Source of the DNA: Engraulis encrasicolus
Taxonomy: Eukaryota; Chordata; Actinopteri; Clupeiformes; Engraulidae
NCBI RefSeq assembly: GCF_034702125.1
Contig: NC_085880.1
Coordinates: 9,337,177-9,401,176, forward strand
Length of the DNA: 64,000 bases
Direction of reading: 5' to 3'
A program made the translations under genes and the position numbers. Of the stretch, positions 1-11,318 are shown piece after piece (position 1 is the stretch's first letter; the number at the start of each line of letters is the position of its first letter). A model generated the notes under the pieces. That model searched no databases. It worked only from the letters and a program-made list of their open reading frames with translations, and was not told where the DNA came from.

Positions 1-237
1 GTTAATGCTAGTCAGTGGAATCTTTCATCTGCCATTTACGCACAATAAAGTAAATATAGGTCGCCCCAGTCAGTTGCAACTTCGAACGTAGGTCGTGTGA
101 CGTCTCCAAATGTGTTACTTTTCTAAGCTTGTGTGGTATCGGATGCGATGCCATGTTACGGCTTGTTGGTTTGGGGTGCCTTGACATTTTTAATGAATTG
201 AAAGGGTGCCTCGCAAAAAAAAGGTTGAGAAACACTG
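1..237. mobile_element. Right end of a hAT-like DNA transposon (partial)
   Basis: The segment ends in GGTTGAGAAACACTG (223-237). Read from the other strand this is CAGTGTTTCTCAACC, a terminal sequence I recognise from vertebrate hAT elements. The other end is outside the window. The stretch has no convincing coding sequence. It directly abuts the first C1q repeat unit, which begins at about 238. Confidence 0.45.
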
Positions 238-420
238 CCTTAAAGCATGCAGTTCCACCAGTGGTACGCTGCAATATTCACTGAAATAACTCTACTACCA
301 TAGTATTACACCGCTGTCAGTACACAGGGTCTTTATTAATACATTACGAATTGGTCAATGCCTGTGTGGTAACAGGTCATTTATAACAGAGGCCGTGTCT
401 TACTGGATTTAACACAGGGC
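238..420 (+). mobile_element. TTAA-type MITE arm, copy in unit 1
   Basis: This matches one arm of the snap-back family seen complete at 28575-29009. Shared blocks are CCACCAGTGG, CCATAGTATTACA, CACAGGGTCTTTATTAA and TTGGTCAATGCC. It ends in GTGTCTTACTGGATTTAA, close to the family terminus followed by TTAA. The same arm opens units 2 and 3, so the tandem unit boundaries coincide with this repeat. Confidence 0.6.
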
Positions 421-642
421 ATTACTATTTTGGTAGCAGTTGCTAGTGCTAAATCATGACGAAGGGATATGGGCTGCCTAACAGGAACTAGCAGAGCAGA
501 AATCCAGTGGTAGCATGGAAAACATTGAATTGGGCAGGGTTGGTGAGTGGGGTTGAATTGGTGAACACCAAAACAACATCTGAAGTGCTAAAGGCGAACA
601 CTTTGTTTGTGTGTTTGTTTGTTTGTCACAGTGACTGTGAAG

Positions 643-1810
643 ATGAGGGCCGCCATCTCACTGCTGATGCTGTTGTACTCCATGTGTGCAGTCCAGACCA
701 GGCCAGGCCAGGGCACTGAGACGGTTGAAGTCTCGACCCAACCACACATCTCTGCTGAAGTGAAGGAACTTAGAGACATGGTGGTGGAGCTGAGGGTGAC
801 ACTGAGATACACTCGAGATGAGCTAAAGGTATTGGAGGCCGACAACGTGGCAGTGAAAGAAAGACTGGCAGCCAGTGAGACGAAGGTGGCGATCCTGGAT
901 AGGGTGCTGCATGACACCAAAGCAGAAATGAAGACCGAGGTGGATGCTCTGAAGAAGGAAAATGTAGCACAAGAGGCAGAGTTGGCAGTATTGAAAACAA
1001 GACTGGCTGCTAGTGAAGCCGAAGTGATTCATGTGAGGAAGGAAACTGCCGCGCTGTCCGCTGAGCCAAGGTCAGTTGCTCAAAGACTGGCGGACATTGA
1101 GACTAGTATGGAGCAGTTGAAGAAAGACACTGCCACACAACATACAGTACTAGCTACTCTGAAGGCTGAGGTGATAAACCTGACCAAGAATTGTGCAGCC
1201 ACTGAAAGCGATGTAAGAGAACTGAAGATAAACAGTGCAGCACATGACAAGGAACTGGCTGCTCTGAAGATCAGTCTGGCTGCAATGAAATTGGGATAGA
1301 CAATCTGAAGGTGGAAAATTCAGCCCAAGGAGCAGAACTGACTGCAATGAAGAGCAGATTGGCAGCTACTGAGACAGACTTGAAGAATATGGAGAAAGAA
1401 ATCAAATCAACACCCAAGGTGGCCTTCTCAGCAGGTCTGACGGAGTCAAGTTACATAAAGGCTGGAAGTAATGACCTTAACTTGGTCTTCAGAAGAATTA
1501 TCACTAATGTTGGAGAGGCTTATAACAGCACAACAGGCTTCTTCAACGCTCCAGTCAGGGGAGTGTACTACTTCAGATTCACTGTTTTGGATATTTTGAA
1601 ATCGCGTAGCATGATTATCACCATGCATAAGAATGGAAAGACGCTCATGTGGCTGCGTGAGTATGACACTGATGGATATGCCACGTATCTGTCCGGTGTC
1701 AGCTGGAGGAGGGCGATGCAGTAAATTTGGCAATCCCTGCAGGCCACCTGCTCTGGGACAGTTCTAGTAATCACTGCACCTTCAGTGGCTTCCTGATCTT
1801 CCCTCTTTAA
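643..1810 (+). pseudogene. C1q-domain coiled-coil protein, copy 1, frameshifted
   Basis: The ATG at 643 starts a signal peptide (MRAAISLLMLLYSMCAVQT) followed by a long heptad-rich coiled coil. Reading stops at TAG 1297-1299. The rest of the coiled coil and the C1q domain (from KVAFSAGL) continue in another frame from about 1300. A second break near 1697 is a 10 bp deletion relative to copy 3. It cuts the C1q domain so that this frame stops at 1722-1724, while the ancestral stop is the TAA at 1808-1810. Compared with copy 3 there is an extra coiled-coil block of about 260 bp before the first break. No GT-AG intron explains either break. A TTTGTCACAG acceptor-like sequence just upstream of the ATG suggests a 5'UTR intron, and AATAAA lies at 1872-1877. 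A secreted coiled-coil-only protein of 218 residues remains possible. Confidence 0.8.
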
Positions 1811-2174
1811 ACAGAGCAAACAACTCAACGTTGTCTTGTAAATGATCAGCAATGTGTATTTAATGATTTTAAATAAACAACTTTCAAACGAGTGTAACTG
1901 TGGAAATACTTCTATTTCTATCTACTATCGAATGATTCGTTCTACAAAGCAATTCTACTCATGGTGGCACACTCATCTACTTGGAAGGCAATGTGACAAG
2001 GAGGCACCCCACCCATCTCACCATCTCATCCCACCACTTAGTTAAGGCGGCCACCTTGACAACAAACACCAACGATACCACCTTGAGTGGGTTCACTGAA
2101 ATGAGAGAGATAGACTCACTAAATGTTATTTCAGGTGAAATACACAAGACAAAATGCACATTATATGACAAGTA

Positions 2175-2311
<137 letters not shown>

Positions 2312-2743
2312 ACACCTCAAAATGAGTACCTGAGGTTATGACAGTGGGAATTTTCTGATACCCAAGTGATTGGAGGCTTCTCTTCACGGTACCACGGCAA
2401 CAGTCATACCAGGGAAACACACGGCACCACAGTAACCAAACTACTATATTCAGTGAGGGCCCTAACTGTGCAATCATTCTGTTGTCAAGGTGACGCCAAA
2501 TGCCACTTTTCTTTCTGTGACAAATAATCATGCCTTTCTTTAAGTCCTTTTTATTTTCATCAAAGATGGAGTCATGGTGTGCTAAAACCAGACATCATCA
2601 TAAATATAGGCTGTGGAAGTACTTCTATTTCTATCTACTATCGAATGATTCGTTCTACAAAGCAATTCTACTCATGGTGGCACACTCATCTACTTGGAAG
2701 ACAATGTGACAAGGTGGCACCCCACCCATCTCACCATCTCATC

Positions 2744-3103
2744 TGGGTTCAAGTCCCAGCTGGGCAACTCTACTCCCCTTCGCTACAAATGGTGTCAGAA
2801 GTGGGATGGTACCGTGAGGCCATCGGAAGCGTACCCATTGTGTGTGAGCCGTAATTCCATGTGAGGGACCCCCAGGATTGGTGACCCCAGTGTGAGGGAC
2901 CCCAGTGATGGGTGAAGCGCACGGGTGCGCTTCCCGAAGGGGAAGGCAGTGTGATGGAGTGACCATCACTAGGGTTGTGGGTGTGTTCTGACTGACATGC
3001 CAACGAGCCTGGCTCTTTGGTGTAGCGGTCAGAGCCCCGGTTTACTACCCCAGAAGATCTGGGTTCAAGTCCCAGCTGGGCAACTCTACTCCCCTTCGCT
3101 ACA
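2744..3103 (+). mobile_element. Miniature LTR-like retroelement (TRIM-like) with tRNA-Leu primer site
   Basis: Two direct copies of a terminal segment (about 2744-2787 and 3060-3103, both ending CCCCTTCGCTACA) flank roughly 270 bp of non-coding sequence. Two bases after the left copy, positions 2790-2807 read TGGTGTCAGAAGTGGGAT. This is the reverse complement of the 3' end of tRNA-Leu including CCA, as expected of a minus-strand primer-binding site. The right repeat also contains tRNA-like A-box (about 3018-3032) and B-box (GGTTCAAGTCC, 3062-3072) sequences with a perfect CTGGG/CCCAG T-stem. The left repeat is truncated at its 5' side. No gag or pol is present. The same region of unit 2 lacks it. 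Confidence 0.6.
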
Positions 3104-4023
3104 GTGACAAATAGTCATACCTTTCTTTAAGTCTTCTTTATTTTTGCAAAGATGGGGTAATATTGCGCCAAAACCAGACGCCATCAGAAACACACTATAC
3201 TTCGTATTGGGAGTGAGTAGTTTAGCAGGGCCCTCGTGCTGGTAATGACAGGTAATGTGTTTTCAGAGGACACATAGCCCAACTTTTTTTAGTATTTATT
3301 TTTCTTCCTCCCATATGTTTCTAAAGCAAATGTTTTCACCCGATTCTCTTTTGTGGCATTTGATCGATTTTTGTGTACTTAGTTGGAACTTAGTCATTTT
3401 ATTCCTTTCTCTTCCCTGGTAAATTTGTAACATTGGACTTTTGGAATGTTTGGCTGTTGACCTCTGTATCATCTGTGTGTTTAACATTATCACATCCTGT
3501 GGATTTTCCAGGATTTCTGTGGCAAATATTTGAACTCACTCCTCTGCACTTGAGTAATCACTCCTCAACCTAATCTCTGGGTGATCAATGGGTTTTTACG
3601 CCAGTGACTTGGTATATATTGCTGACCCTACCTAACACAGTCACAGACACTGCTGCTGAACTACCTCTGCTATTAATTAGCCCACTGCTGCTACGGCCAC
3701 TACTACTGCCAGTAATATACGGAGGGTTCTTAAAGGTAAGGTCAAGGTTTAAAGTTTTTGTAATGATCAGTCCGAGGATAATTCAGAGGTATTCGCATTT
3801 TAAAATATATCAAGATATCAATGTTACAATGCCAGAAAAACAGTGCAAACTGGCAAGAGTACTGCATATTTTCTGGCTAAGAGAAAACTAAATAAGCAAT
3901 AGGGCATGATCAGTGTATCGAATGCAGAAGCAGATGTCGAAGTGGAAGAATAAGAAATGTCCCATGAATAGACGAAGACAACTTGCCCTGTACAGTAGGA
4001 AAATGCAGATAGTAATGACATAG
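3104..4023. other. Non-coding tail of unit 1
   Basis: This is closely matched by 6340-7269 in unit 2 with scattered substitutions and small indels. Reading frames are short and not conserved between the two copies, so I see no gene here. Confidence 0.7.
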
Positions 4024-4431
4024 TCCCTTAATTCACGCAGTTCCACCAGTGGTACGCTACAATATTCACTGAAAAAAAATCTACTACCATAGTATTACAC
4101 CGCTGTCAGTACACAGGGTCTTTATTAATACATTACGAATTGGTCAATGCCTGTGTGGTAACAGGTCATTTATAACAGAGGCCGTGTCTTACTGGATTTA
4201 ACACAGGGCATTACTATTTTGGTAGCAGTTGCTAGTGCTAAATCATGACGAAGGGATATGGGCAGCCTAACAGGAACTAGCAGAGCAGAAATCCAGTGGT
4301 AGCATGGAAAACATTGAATTGGGCAGGGTTGGTGAGTGGGGTTGAATTGGTGAACACCAAAACAACATCTGAAGTGCTAAAGGCGAACACTTTGTTTGTG
4401 TGTTTGTTTGTTTGTCACAGTGACTGTGAAG

Positions 4432-5390
4432 ATGAGGGCCGCCATCTCACTGCTGATGCTGTTGTACTCCATGTGTGCAGTCCAGACCAGGCCAGGCCAG
4501 GGCACTGAGACGGTTGAAGTCTCGACCCAACCACACATCTCTGCTGAAGTGAAGGAACTTAGAGACATGGTGGTGGAGCTGAGGGTGACACTGAGATACA
4601 CTCGAGATGAGCTAAAGGTATTGGAGACCGACAACGTGGCAGTGAAAGAAAGACTGGCAGCCAGTGAGACTAAGGTGGCGACCCTGGATAGGGTGCTGCA
4701 TGACACCAAAGCAGAAATGAAGACCGAGGTGGATGATCTGAAGAAGGAAAATGCAGCACAAGAGGCAGAGTTGGCAGTATTGAAAACAAGACTGGCTGCT
4801 AGTGAAGCCGAAGTGATGAATGTGAGGAAGGAAACTGCCGTGCTGTCCGCTGATCCAAGGTCAGTTGCTCAAAGACTGGCGGACACTGAGACTGGCATGG
4901 AGCAGTTGAAGAAAGACACTGCCACACAACATACAGTCCTGGCTACTCTGAAGGCTGAAGTGATAAAGCTGACCAAGAATTGTGTAGCCACTGAAAACAA
5001 AGTAAGAGAACAGAATATGAGCAGTGCAGCACATGACAAGGAACTGGCTGCTCTGAAGAGCAGTCTGGCTGCAATGAAATTGGAATAGACAATCTGAAGG
5101 TGGAAAATGCAGAACACGGAGCAGAACTGACTGCAATGAAGAGCAGATTGACAGCTACTGAGACAGAGGTGGAGAAAATGGAGAAAGAAATCAAATCAAC
5201 ACCCAAAGTGGCCTTCTCAGCAGGTCTGACAGAGTCAAGTTACATAAAGGCTGGAAGTAATGACCTTAACTTGGTCTTCAGAAGAATTATCACTAATGTT
5301 GGAGAGGCTTATAACAGCACAACAGGCTTCTTCACCGCTCCAGTCAGGGGAGTGTACTACAGTGTACTACCGCTCCAGTCAGGGGAGTGA
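4432..5390 (+). pseudogene. C1q-domain coiled-coil protein, copy 2, frameshifted and truncated
   Basis: The ATG at 4432 gives the same signal peptide and coiled coil as copy 1. Reading stops at the equivalent TAG (5086-5088), so the first frameshift predates the duplication of units 1 and 2. The C1q segment then reads in another frame from 5100. It runs only to the GVYY motif at about 5360, where a deletion joins it to 3' untranslated sequence with a short local duplication, and it stops at 5388-5390. The C-terminal half of the C1q domain is lost. AATAAA is at 5452-5457. Confidence 0.8.
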
Positions 5391-5755
5391 ACAGATCCAA
5401 CAACTCAACGTTGTCTTGTAAATGATAATAATGTGTATTTTAACGATTTTCAATAAACCACTTTCAAACGAGGGTAACTGTGGAAATACTTCTATTTCTA
5501 TCTACTATCGAATGATTCGTTCTACAAAGCAAATCTACTCATGGTCGCACACTCATCTACTTGGAAGACAATGTGACAAGGTGGCACCCCACCCATCTCA
5601 CAATCTCATCCCACCACTTAGTTAAGGCGGCCACCTCGACAACAAACACCAACGGTACCACCTTGAGTGGGTCCACTGAAATGAGAGAAATAGACTCACT
5701 AAATGTTATTTCAGGTGAAATACACAAGACAAAATGCACATTATATGACAAGTAA

Positions 5756-5806
5756 ACACACACACACACACGCACGCACGCTCGCACACACGCTCGCACG
5801 CACGCA

Positions 5807-5891
<85 letters not shown>

Positions 5892-5904
5892 GCACACGCA
5901 CGCA

Positions 5905-5940
<36 letters not shown>
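5756..5940. repeat. (CA)n microsatellite with CGCA/CTCGCA interruptions
   Basis: AC dinucleotide array at the position matching 2175-2305 of unit 1. Confidence 0.97.
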
Positions 5941-5945
<5 letters not shown>

Positions 5946-7372
5946 ACACCTCAAAATGAGTGCCTTAAAGGGTACTACGGATCCATTGACTTTCACTAGC
6001 TTAGCGACATGCTCCCTCTTTTAACTTGTCTTAAAGCAAGACAACGGCTTACATGAAAAATAAGACACTTTATCACCTTTATAAACCCCAGCCAACGATT
6101 TTAACTGTATTAAGCCCCAAAATAGTGGCATCCCCCTTTAAGATCATGACAGTGGGAATTTTCTGATACCCAAGTGATTAGAGGCTTCTCTTCACGGTAC
6201 CACGGCAACAGTCATACCAGGGAAACACACGGCACCACAGTAACCAAACTACTATATTCAGTGAGGGCCCTACTGAGGGACCTCACTGTTGTCAAGGTGA
6301 CACCAAATCCAAATGACAATCCAAATGTCACTTTCTGTTTCTGTGACAAATAGTCATACCTTTCTTTAAGTCTTCTTTATTTTTTGCAAAGATGGGGTTG
6401 CGCCAAAACCAGACGCCATCAGAAACACACTATACTTCGTATTGGGAGTGAGTAGGTTAGCACGGCCCTCGTGCTGGTAATGACAGGTAATGTGTTTTCA
6501 GAGGACACATAGCCCAACTTTTTTTAGTATTTATTTTTCTTCCTCCCATATGTTTCTAAAGTGAATGTTTTCACCCGATTCTCTTTTGTGGCATTTTATC
6601 TATTTCTGTGTACTTAGTTGGAACTTTGTCATGTTATTCCTTTCTCTTCCCTGGTAATTTTTTAATATTGGACTTTTGGAATGTTTGGCTGTTTACTTCT
6701 GTATCATTGTGTGTTTAACATTATCACATCCTGTGGATTTTCCAGGATTTCTGTGGCAAATATTTGAACTCACTCCTCTGCACTTGAGTGATCACTCCTC
6801 AACCTAACCTCTGGGTGATCAATGGGTTTTTATGCCAGTGACTTGGTATATATTGCTGACCCTACCTAACACAGTCACAGACACTGCTGCTGAACTACCT
6901 CTGCTATTAATTAGCCCACTGCTGCTACGGCCACTACTACTGGCAGTAATATACGGAGGGTTCTTAAAGGTAAGGTCAAGGTTTGAAGTTTTTGTAATGA
7001 TCAGTCCGAGGATAATTCAGAGCCTAGGTATCAGCATTTTAAAATATATCACAATATCAATGTTTGTCTGTTAAAATGCCAAAAAAACTGTGCAAACTGG
7101 CAGGAGTACTGCATATTTTCTGGCTAAGAGAAAACTAAATAAGCAATAAGGCATGATCAGTGTATCGAATGCAGAAGCAGATGTCGAAGTGGAAGAATAA
7201 GAAATGTCCCATGAATAGACAGAAAACTTGCCCTGCACAGTGGCAAACTGCCGATAGTAATGACATAGTCCCTTAAAGCATGCAGTTCCACCAGTGGTAC
7301 GCTGCAATATTCACTGAAATAACTCTACTACCATAGTATTACACCGCTGTCAGTACACAGGGTCTTTATTAA

Positions 7373-8563
7373 CCCATTGGCGCCTGAGCCAGTTTTTAGA
7401 AAAGGTCCCCAATGCCTGAGGGGTTTTTGAGATAAGAAAAATTGGTTGAAAACTCCTATGAAAAATTCAATATCTCAGCGTCTGGAACACATAGGGACAT
7501 GGGACAAATTGCATTTAAAAGGTAAAATCCTCTCCTTTCACGGGATTATGCTCATTCAGCATTAACACTAACACATATTCCTTAAAAAAATCATATCTCA
7601 TAATAAAATGATTGAAAAAAAGTTTCATGTGCTTTCAGGATAATGCTTGATGCTGCTATTTATTATAGGCTATTAGGCTACTATTGCTACTGTCACAATA
7701 GCCGACTATAACTAAATCATAATAATCATTATTAGGCTATTATAATTATTAGGCAGTCATTTCTGCCATAAATCGGGGGACATTTGTCTGATACAGCCAC
7801 TTGCTCTCCCACCGGCGAGTATGGCCGCTTTATTCCTCCAAACGTTATGCAGAGACCGATGAGCAATTTCATATCCTATTTTGAGACGGGGCTCCACTTC
7901 GAGCTGGATGTGTGGCCGCGCGTCTATAATTCGCATGTCTACCGTTGTCTGCCTCACCAATAGGTTATCACCATATCCGAAAGTTCCTCAGTGAAAATAT
8001 TCTGAAATATATTTGAAGGACGTGCTTCCTCAGATATTGGCACCTTCGCCAATTGCCCTGAGTGTCGGAGTGAAGTTTTGGTAACGTCGGGGGCGAAATC
8101 TGACTGTTTATTTGGAAGCCACTTGCCCACCTCTTCATGCGGCCGCGGCAAATCACACTCCTGCTCTCTATCTAAATGGTCTTCAATCATATTTCCTTTC
8201 CTCGATTAAAATCTCTTCATTACCTTTCAACTGAACATCATGTTAGCTGTAACAGCGTGTCTTGCGAACCACAGCCTTCTTGTTCTTCTTTTTTTTGCCT
8301 GTGTGAAATGGCTAAACAACCCACGTCTGCAGAAGCAAGCATGGTTGATTGCGTTTGACATTTTTGTCGACGAATCAAACTTTTTTTTTTGCTACATGAT
8401 CTTTTAAAAAATCGAGAACACCCACCTCTTGTGTATTTGAACAAAACATTGTGCATTGCATCTCCTATGCGTCTTGAAAATATTGACAAATCAATAATGT
8501 TGCGTTTTGCAACAACCGGCGTCAGGGCCAATGTTGCATAACGCAACAACCGGCGTCAATGGG
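7373..8563 (-). mobile_element. piggyBac-like DNA transposon, degenerate, with TTAA duplication
   Basis: A 1191 bp insertion is flanked by TTAA at 7369-7372 and 8564-8567. The termini are CCCATTGGCGCC and, from the other strand, CCCATTGACGCC. Units 1 and 2 show the unoccupied site as a single TTAA (CTTTATTAATACATT). Minus-strand frames at 7954-8190 and 7757-7960 look like transposase remnants: the first contains PSNIFQNIFTEELSDMV, similar to the N-terminal region of piggyBac transposases. They are too short and broken to be functional. A subterminal GCAACAACCGGCGTCA repeat occurs twice near the right end. Confidence 0.8.
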
Positions 8564-8876
8564 TTAATACATTACGAATTGGTCAATGCCTGTGTGGTAA
8601 CAGGTCATTTATAACAGAGGCCGTGTCTTACTGGATTTAACACAGGGCATTACTATTTTGGTAGCAGTTGCTAGTGCTAAATCATGACGAAGGGATATGG
8701 GCTGCCTAACAGGAACTAGCAGAGCAGAAATCCAGTGGTAGCATGGAAAACATTGAATTGGGCAGGGTTAATGGGTGGGGTACTAGGGAGGATTGCAGAA
8801 CACTAACATTGGAAGTGCAAAAGGTGAAGACTTTGTGTGTTTGTGTGTTAGTTTGTTTGTCACAGTGACTCTGAAG

Positions 8877-9776
8877 ATGAGGACCGCCATCTCACTGCTG
8901 ATGCTGTTGTACTCCATGTGTGCAGTCCAGACGGAGAGCCAGGGCACTGAGGCGGTTGCTGCTGAAGTCTCAACGCAAACGGACAGGTCTGCTGAAATGA
9001 AGGAGCTTAGAGACATGTTGGTGGAGCTGAGGGCGACACTGAAACACACTCAAGAGTTCTTGGGGGCCGACCGCATGGCAGTGCAAGAAAGACTGACAGA
9101 CACTGACAGAAAGGTGGCAATTCTGCATAGTGTGCTGGGTGCCAGCAAAGCAGAAATGAAGACTGAGGTGGATGACCTGAAGAGGGAAAATGCAGCACAA
9201 CAGGCGGAGTTAACACTATTGAAAACAAGACTGGCTGCTAGTGAAGCCAAAGCGATTAATCTGAAGGTGGAAAATGCAGAACACGGAGCAGAACTGACTG
9301 CAATGAAGAGCAAATTGGCAGCTACTGAGACAGAAGTGAAGAACATGGAGAAAGAAATAAAATCAACACCCAAGGTGGCCTTCTCAGCAGGTTTGACAGA
9401 CTCAAAATTCATAGTGGCTGGGAGTAATGCCCTGAACCTGGTCCTCAGTCGAATCATCACGAATGTTGGAGAGGCTTATAACAACACAACAGGCTTTTTC
9501 ACCGCTCCAGTCAGGGGGGTATACTATTTGAGGTTCACTGTTTTGGATGTTTTGGACACACAGGAAATGGGTATTAGAATGCTTAAGAATGGACAGCAGC
9601 TCATTTGGCTGAGCGAGTATGACACTGATGGAATTGGCACATATCTGTCCAGTGGTTTAACTCTTCAGCTGGAGGAGGGTGATGTGGTTAATTTAGGAAT
9701 CCTGGCAAACTACAGGCTCTGGGATAGCTCTAGTAATCACTGCACCTTCAGTGGCTTCCTGCTTTTCTCTCTCTGA
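8877..9776 (+). CDS. Secreted coiled-coil C1q-domain protein (intact copy 3)
   Basis: A single open exon encodes 299 residues. Residues 1-19 are a hydrophobic signal peptide. Residues about 38-165 form heptad-rich coiled coil in place of the collagen stalk of classical C1q proteins. Residues about 167-299 are a C1q domain with the family landmarks AFSAGL, FFTAPVRGVYYLRF, LEEGDVVNLGI and the terminal FSGFLLF. NNTT at 202-205 offers N-glycosylation. By family knowledge the C1q head trimerises and binds ligands outside the cell; in fish such proteins are often lectin-like and immune-related, but the ligand here is unknown. I chose ATG 8877 because the signal peptide begins there, and the TTTGTCACAG just upstream looks like a 3' splice site for a 5'UTR intron. 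AATAAA follows at 9917-9922. It is the only undamaged member of the array. Confidence 0.85.
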   Translation: MRTAISLLMLLYSMCAVQTESQGTEAVAAEVSTQTDRSAEMKELRDMLVELRATLKHTQEFLGADRMAVQERLTDTDRKVAILHSVLGASKAEMKTEVDDLKRENAAQQAELTLLKTRLAASEAKAINLKVENAEHGAELTAMKSKLAATETEVKNMEKEIKSTPKVAFSAGLTDSKFIVAGSNALNLVLSRIITNVGEAYNNTTGFFTAPVRGVYYLRFTVLDVLDTQEMGIRMLKNGQQLIWLSEYDTDGIGTYLSSGLTLQLEEGDVVNLGILANYRLWDSSSNHCTFSGFLLFSL

Positions 9777-9826
9777 ACAGAGTAAAGAATCCGCCGGGGT
9801 GTCGTACGTAATGTTGATGTTAGATT

Positions 9827-9895
9827 TTGATGTTGTGTTGTGTTGTGTTGTGTTGTGTTGTCTTGTGTTGTGTTGTGTTGTGTTCTGTTATGTTG
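9827..9895. repeat. (TGTTG)n microsatellite
   Basis: A pentanucleotide array in the 3' untranslated region of the intact C1q gene. Confidence 0.9.
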
Positions 9896-9916
9896 ATGTA
9901 AGAATGAAGATGTTAA

Positions 9917-9922
9917 AATAAA
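9917..9922 (+). promoter_or_regulatory. Poly(A) signal of the intact C1q gene
   Basis: AATAAA lies 141 bp after the stop codon. The damaged copies have it at matching positions (1872-1877 and 5452-5457). Confidence 0.7.
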
Positions 9923-10279
9923 CCCCTATCAAAGGAGTGTAACTGTGTGGAATGACTTCTTTCTATCATTGACTAATTCTTTCTACACTGCAATGCTAAT
10001 CACAATGACACGCTCAGCTTGTCTGATTATGGAATGAAATGTTTAATCTGGGCCCAGAAGTGGAGAAGATCTGGGTTCAGTCCATAAGCAAAATTGAGGC
10101 TTATAGATAGAACCAACGGTTGTTTCTGCACTTTCTAGACATGTTATCACTGTACTAAGCGTGCCAAGACAACCCACTACTGCACACAGATCCAAAATGT
10201 AAAAGATGTTTGGAAAATGCGATGTGATTTCATGTGATTGTCTGACTCTGAGCTGAGAAACAAAGAGGATGGAGGTGTC

Positions 10280-10384
10280 TAGCCTGGTTTCTACCAGACC
10301 TCTGTATGTTTGAGCTCTGGAGCCCCCTGGTAGTGGAGCTCATGAAGCTGTGCAGAACTACAGGTCGGGCAAGAGCCAGGCAAG
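10280..10384. mobile_element. Small MITE, AGCCTGGTTT family
   Basis: The left end AGCCTGGTTTCTACCAGACC and the right end GGCAAGAGCCAGGC are imperfect inverted repeats. They match the ends of the longer element at 16890-17247. Confidence 0.5.
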
Positions 10385-10484
10385 GAAGTGTCAGCTTCAA
10401 AATGGGCAACAGAGCTGAGCTTTGATGCTTTACAGACACATACAAAAGATCACATGAGGATACACACACAAACACACGTGTGCG

Positions 10485-10623
<139 letters not shown>

Positions 10624-10892
10624 ACGCAGAGTGACAAGCAGACAGACAGGCAGACAGACACACACTCACCCAAACCAGGGTGTTTTTGCAGTGTGAAAAT
10701 AAAATGAAGCCTGAGTGTAATCTAAAACAACAAAATGTGCAACCCATCTATGTGGTTGCTGATATTTGATGATAATGGCCATAATGGTGTTAGAAGGATC
10801 TGTTACTTGCTGTGACTGTGTGTGTCCTAATTCAGGTGCTGTCGATTGTAATGATGATAATGGTCAGATCGATAGAGAACAAAGGAGGAGCT

Positions 10893-11052
10893 TTCACTTA
10901 CTTTAGTTGTGTGTGCCACTCCTCATATGGCACACACATGAGGACTATAATGGTCATAATAGGAGATGCGTAAAGAGGAGATGCATAGAAGGGGCAGGAG
11001 GTGGTTGTAGAGAATGAGCAGGATAAGAAGGGTTCACTTACTTTAGCTGTGT
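10893..11052 (-). repeat. Decoy copies of the disc1 exon 8 splice donor
   Basis: Read on the minus strand, two segments ending near 10910 and 11050 repeat the real exon 8 end AGCTAAA followed by GTAAGTGAA (AACTAAA in the farther copy). Each is followed by a similar purine/pyrimidine stretch and adjoins a TG tract. The true junction is at 11264/11263. The copies keep the GTAAGT donor. Confidence 0.75.
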
Positions 11053-11061
11053 GTGTGTGTG

Positions 11062-11120
<59 letters not shown>

Positions 11121-11216
11121 ATGCGTGCGTGCGTGCGTGCGTGCGTGCGTACATGTGTGTGCGTGTGCGTGCGCGTGCGTGTGTGTGTGTCTGTGTGTCT
11201 GTGTGTGTGTGTGTGT
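11050..11216. repeat. (TG)n/(TGCG)n microsatellite
   Basis: TG array with a GCGT block in the middle, lying between the real and the decoy exon 8 donors. Confidence 0.97.
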
Positions 11217-11263
11217 TTGGAGGGGTGGTCGAGACTGAGGAGGATAAAGGAGTGTTCACTTAC

Positions 11264-11318
11264 TTTAGCTGTGGCTTCCTTAATGGAGAGACTCAGCGCC
11301 TGCTCCTGCTCCTGAAGT
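11264..11318 (-). CDS. disc1: disc1 coding exon 8
   Basis: Residues 599-617 (after the split Arg codon, [18 protein letters not shown]) align with the mammalian DISC1 segment around SLQERIKSLNLSLKEITTK, part of the central coiled coil. The acceptor is TGATTCCAG and the donor is AAA|GTAAGT. The incoming phase of 2 matches exon 7 and the outgoing phase is 0. It is the last disc1 exon I can recognise; the C-terminal coiled coils expected from the mammalian protein (854 residues in human) are not visible further left. Confidence 0.85.

Larger units (their letters stand above)
4024..7269 (+). repeat. Tandem C1q repeat unit 2
   Basis: The second head-to-tail unit, about 3.25 kb. It lacks the LTR-like insertion and the internal 130 bp repeat of unit 1, and it has a different indel spectrum. 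It begins with the same MITE arm (4024-4202) and contains the second damaged C1q copy. Confidence 0.85.
7270..9776 (+). repeat. Tandem C1q repeat unit 3
   Basis: The third unit opens with the shared MITE arm, split at 7372 by a piggyBac-like insertion and resuming at 8564. It carries the intact C1q gene. Similarity to units 1 and 2 fades after the gene. Confidence 0.8.

Noticed and set aside
607..642. Upstream extension of the C1q start (also at 4396 and 8793)
   Set aside because: The extension has no ATG at 607 or 4396, and it crosses a TTTGTCACAG acceptor-like site. The signal peptide begins at the inner ATG.
3005..3103. A genuine tRNA gene
   Set aside because: The T-arm is good, but the acceptor and anticodon stems do not form and the sequence is part of a repeated terminal segment next to a primer-binding site.
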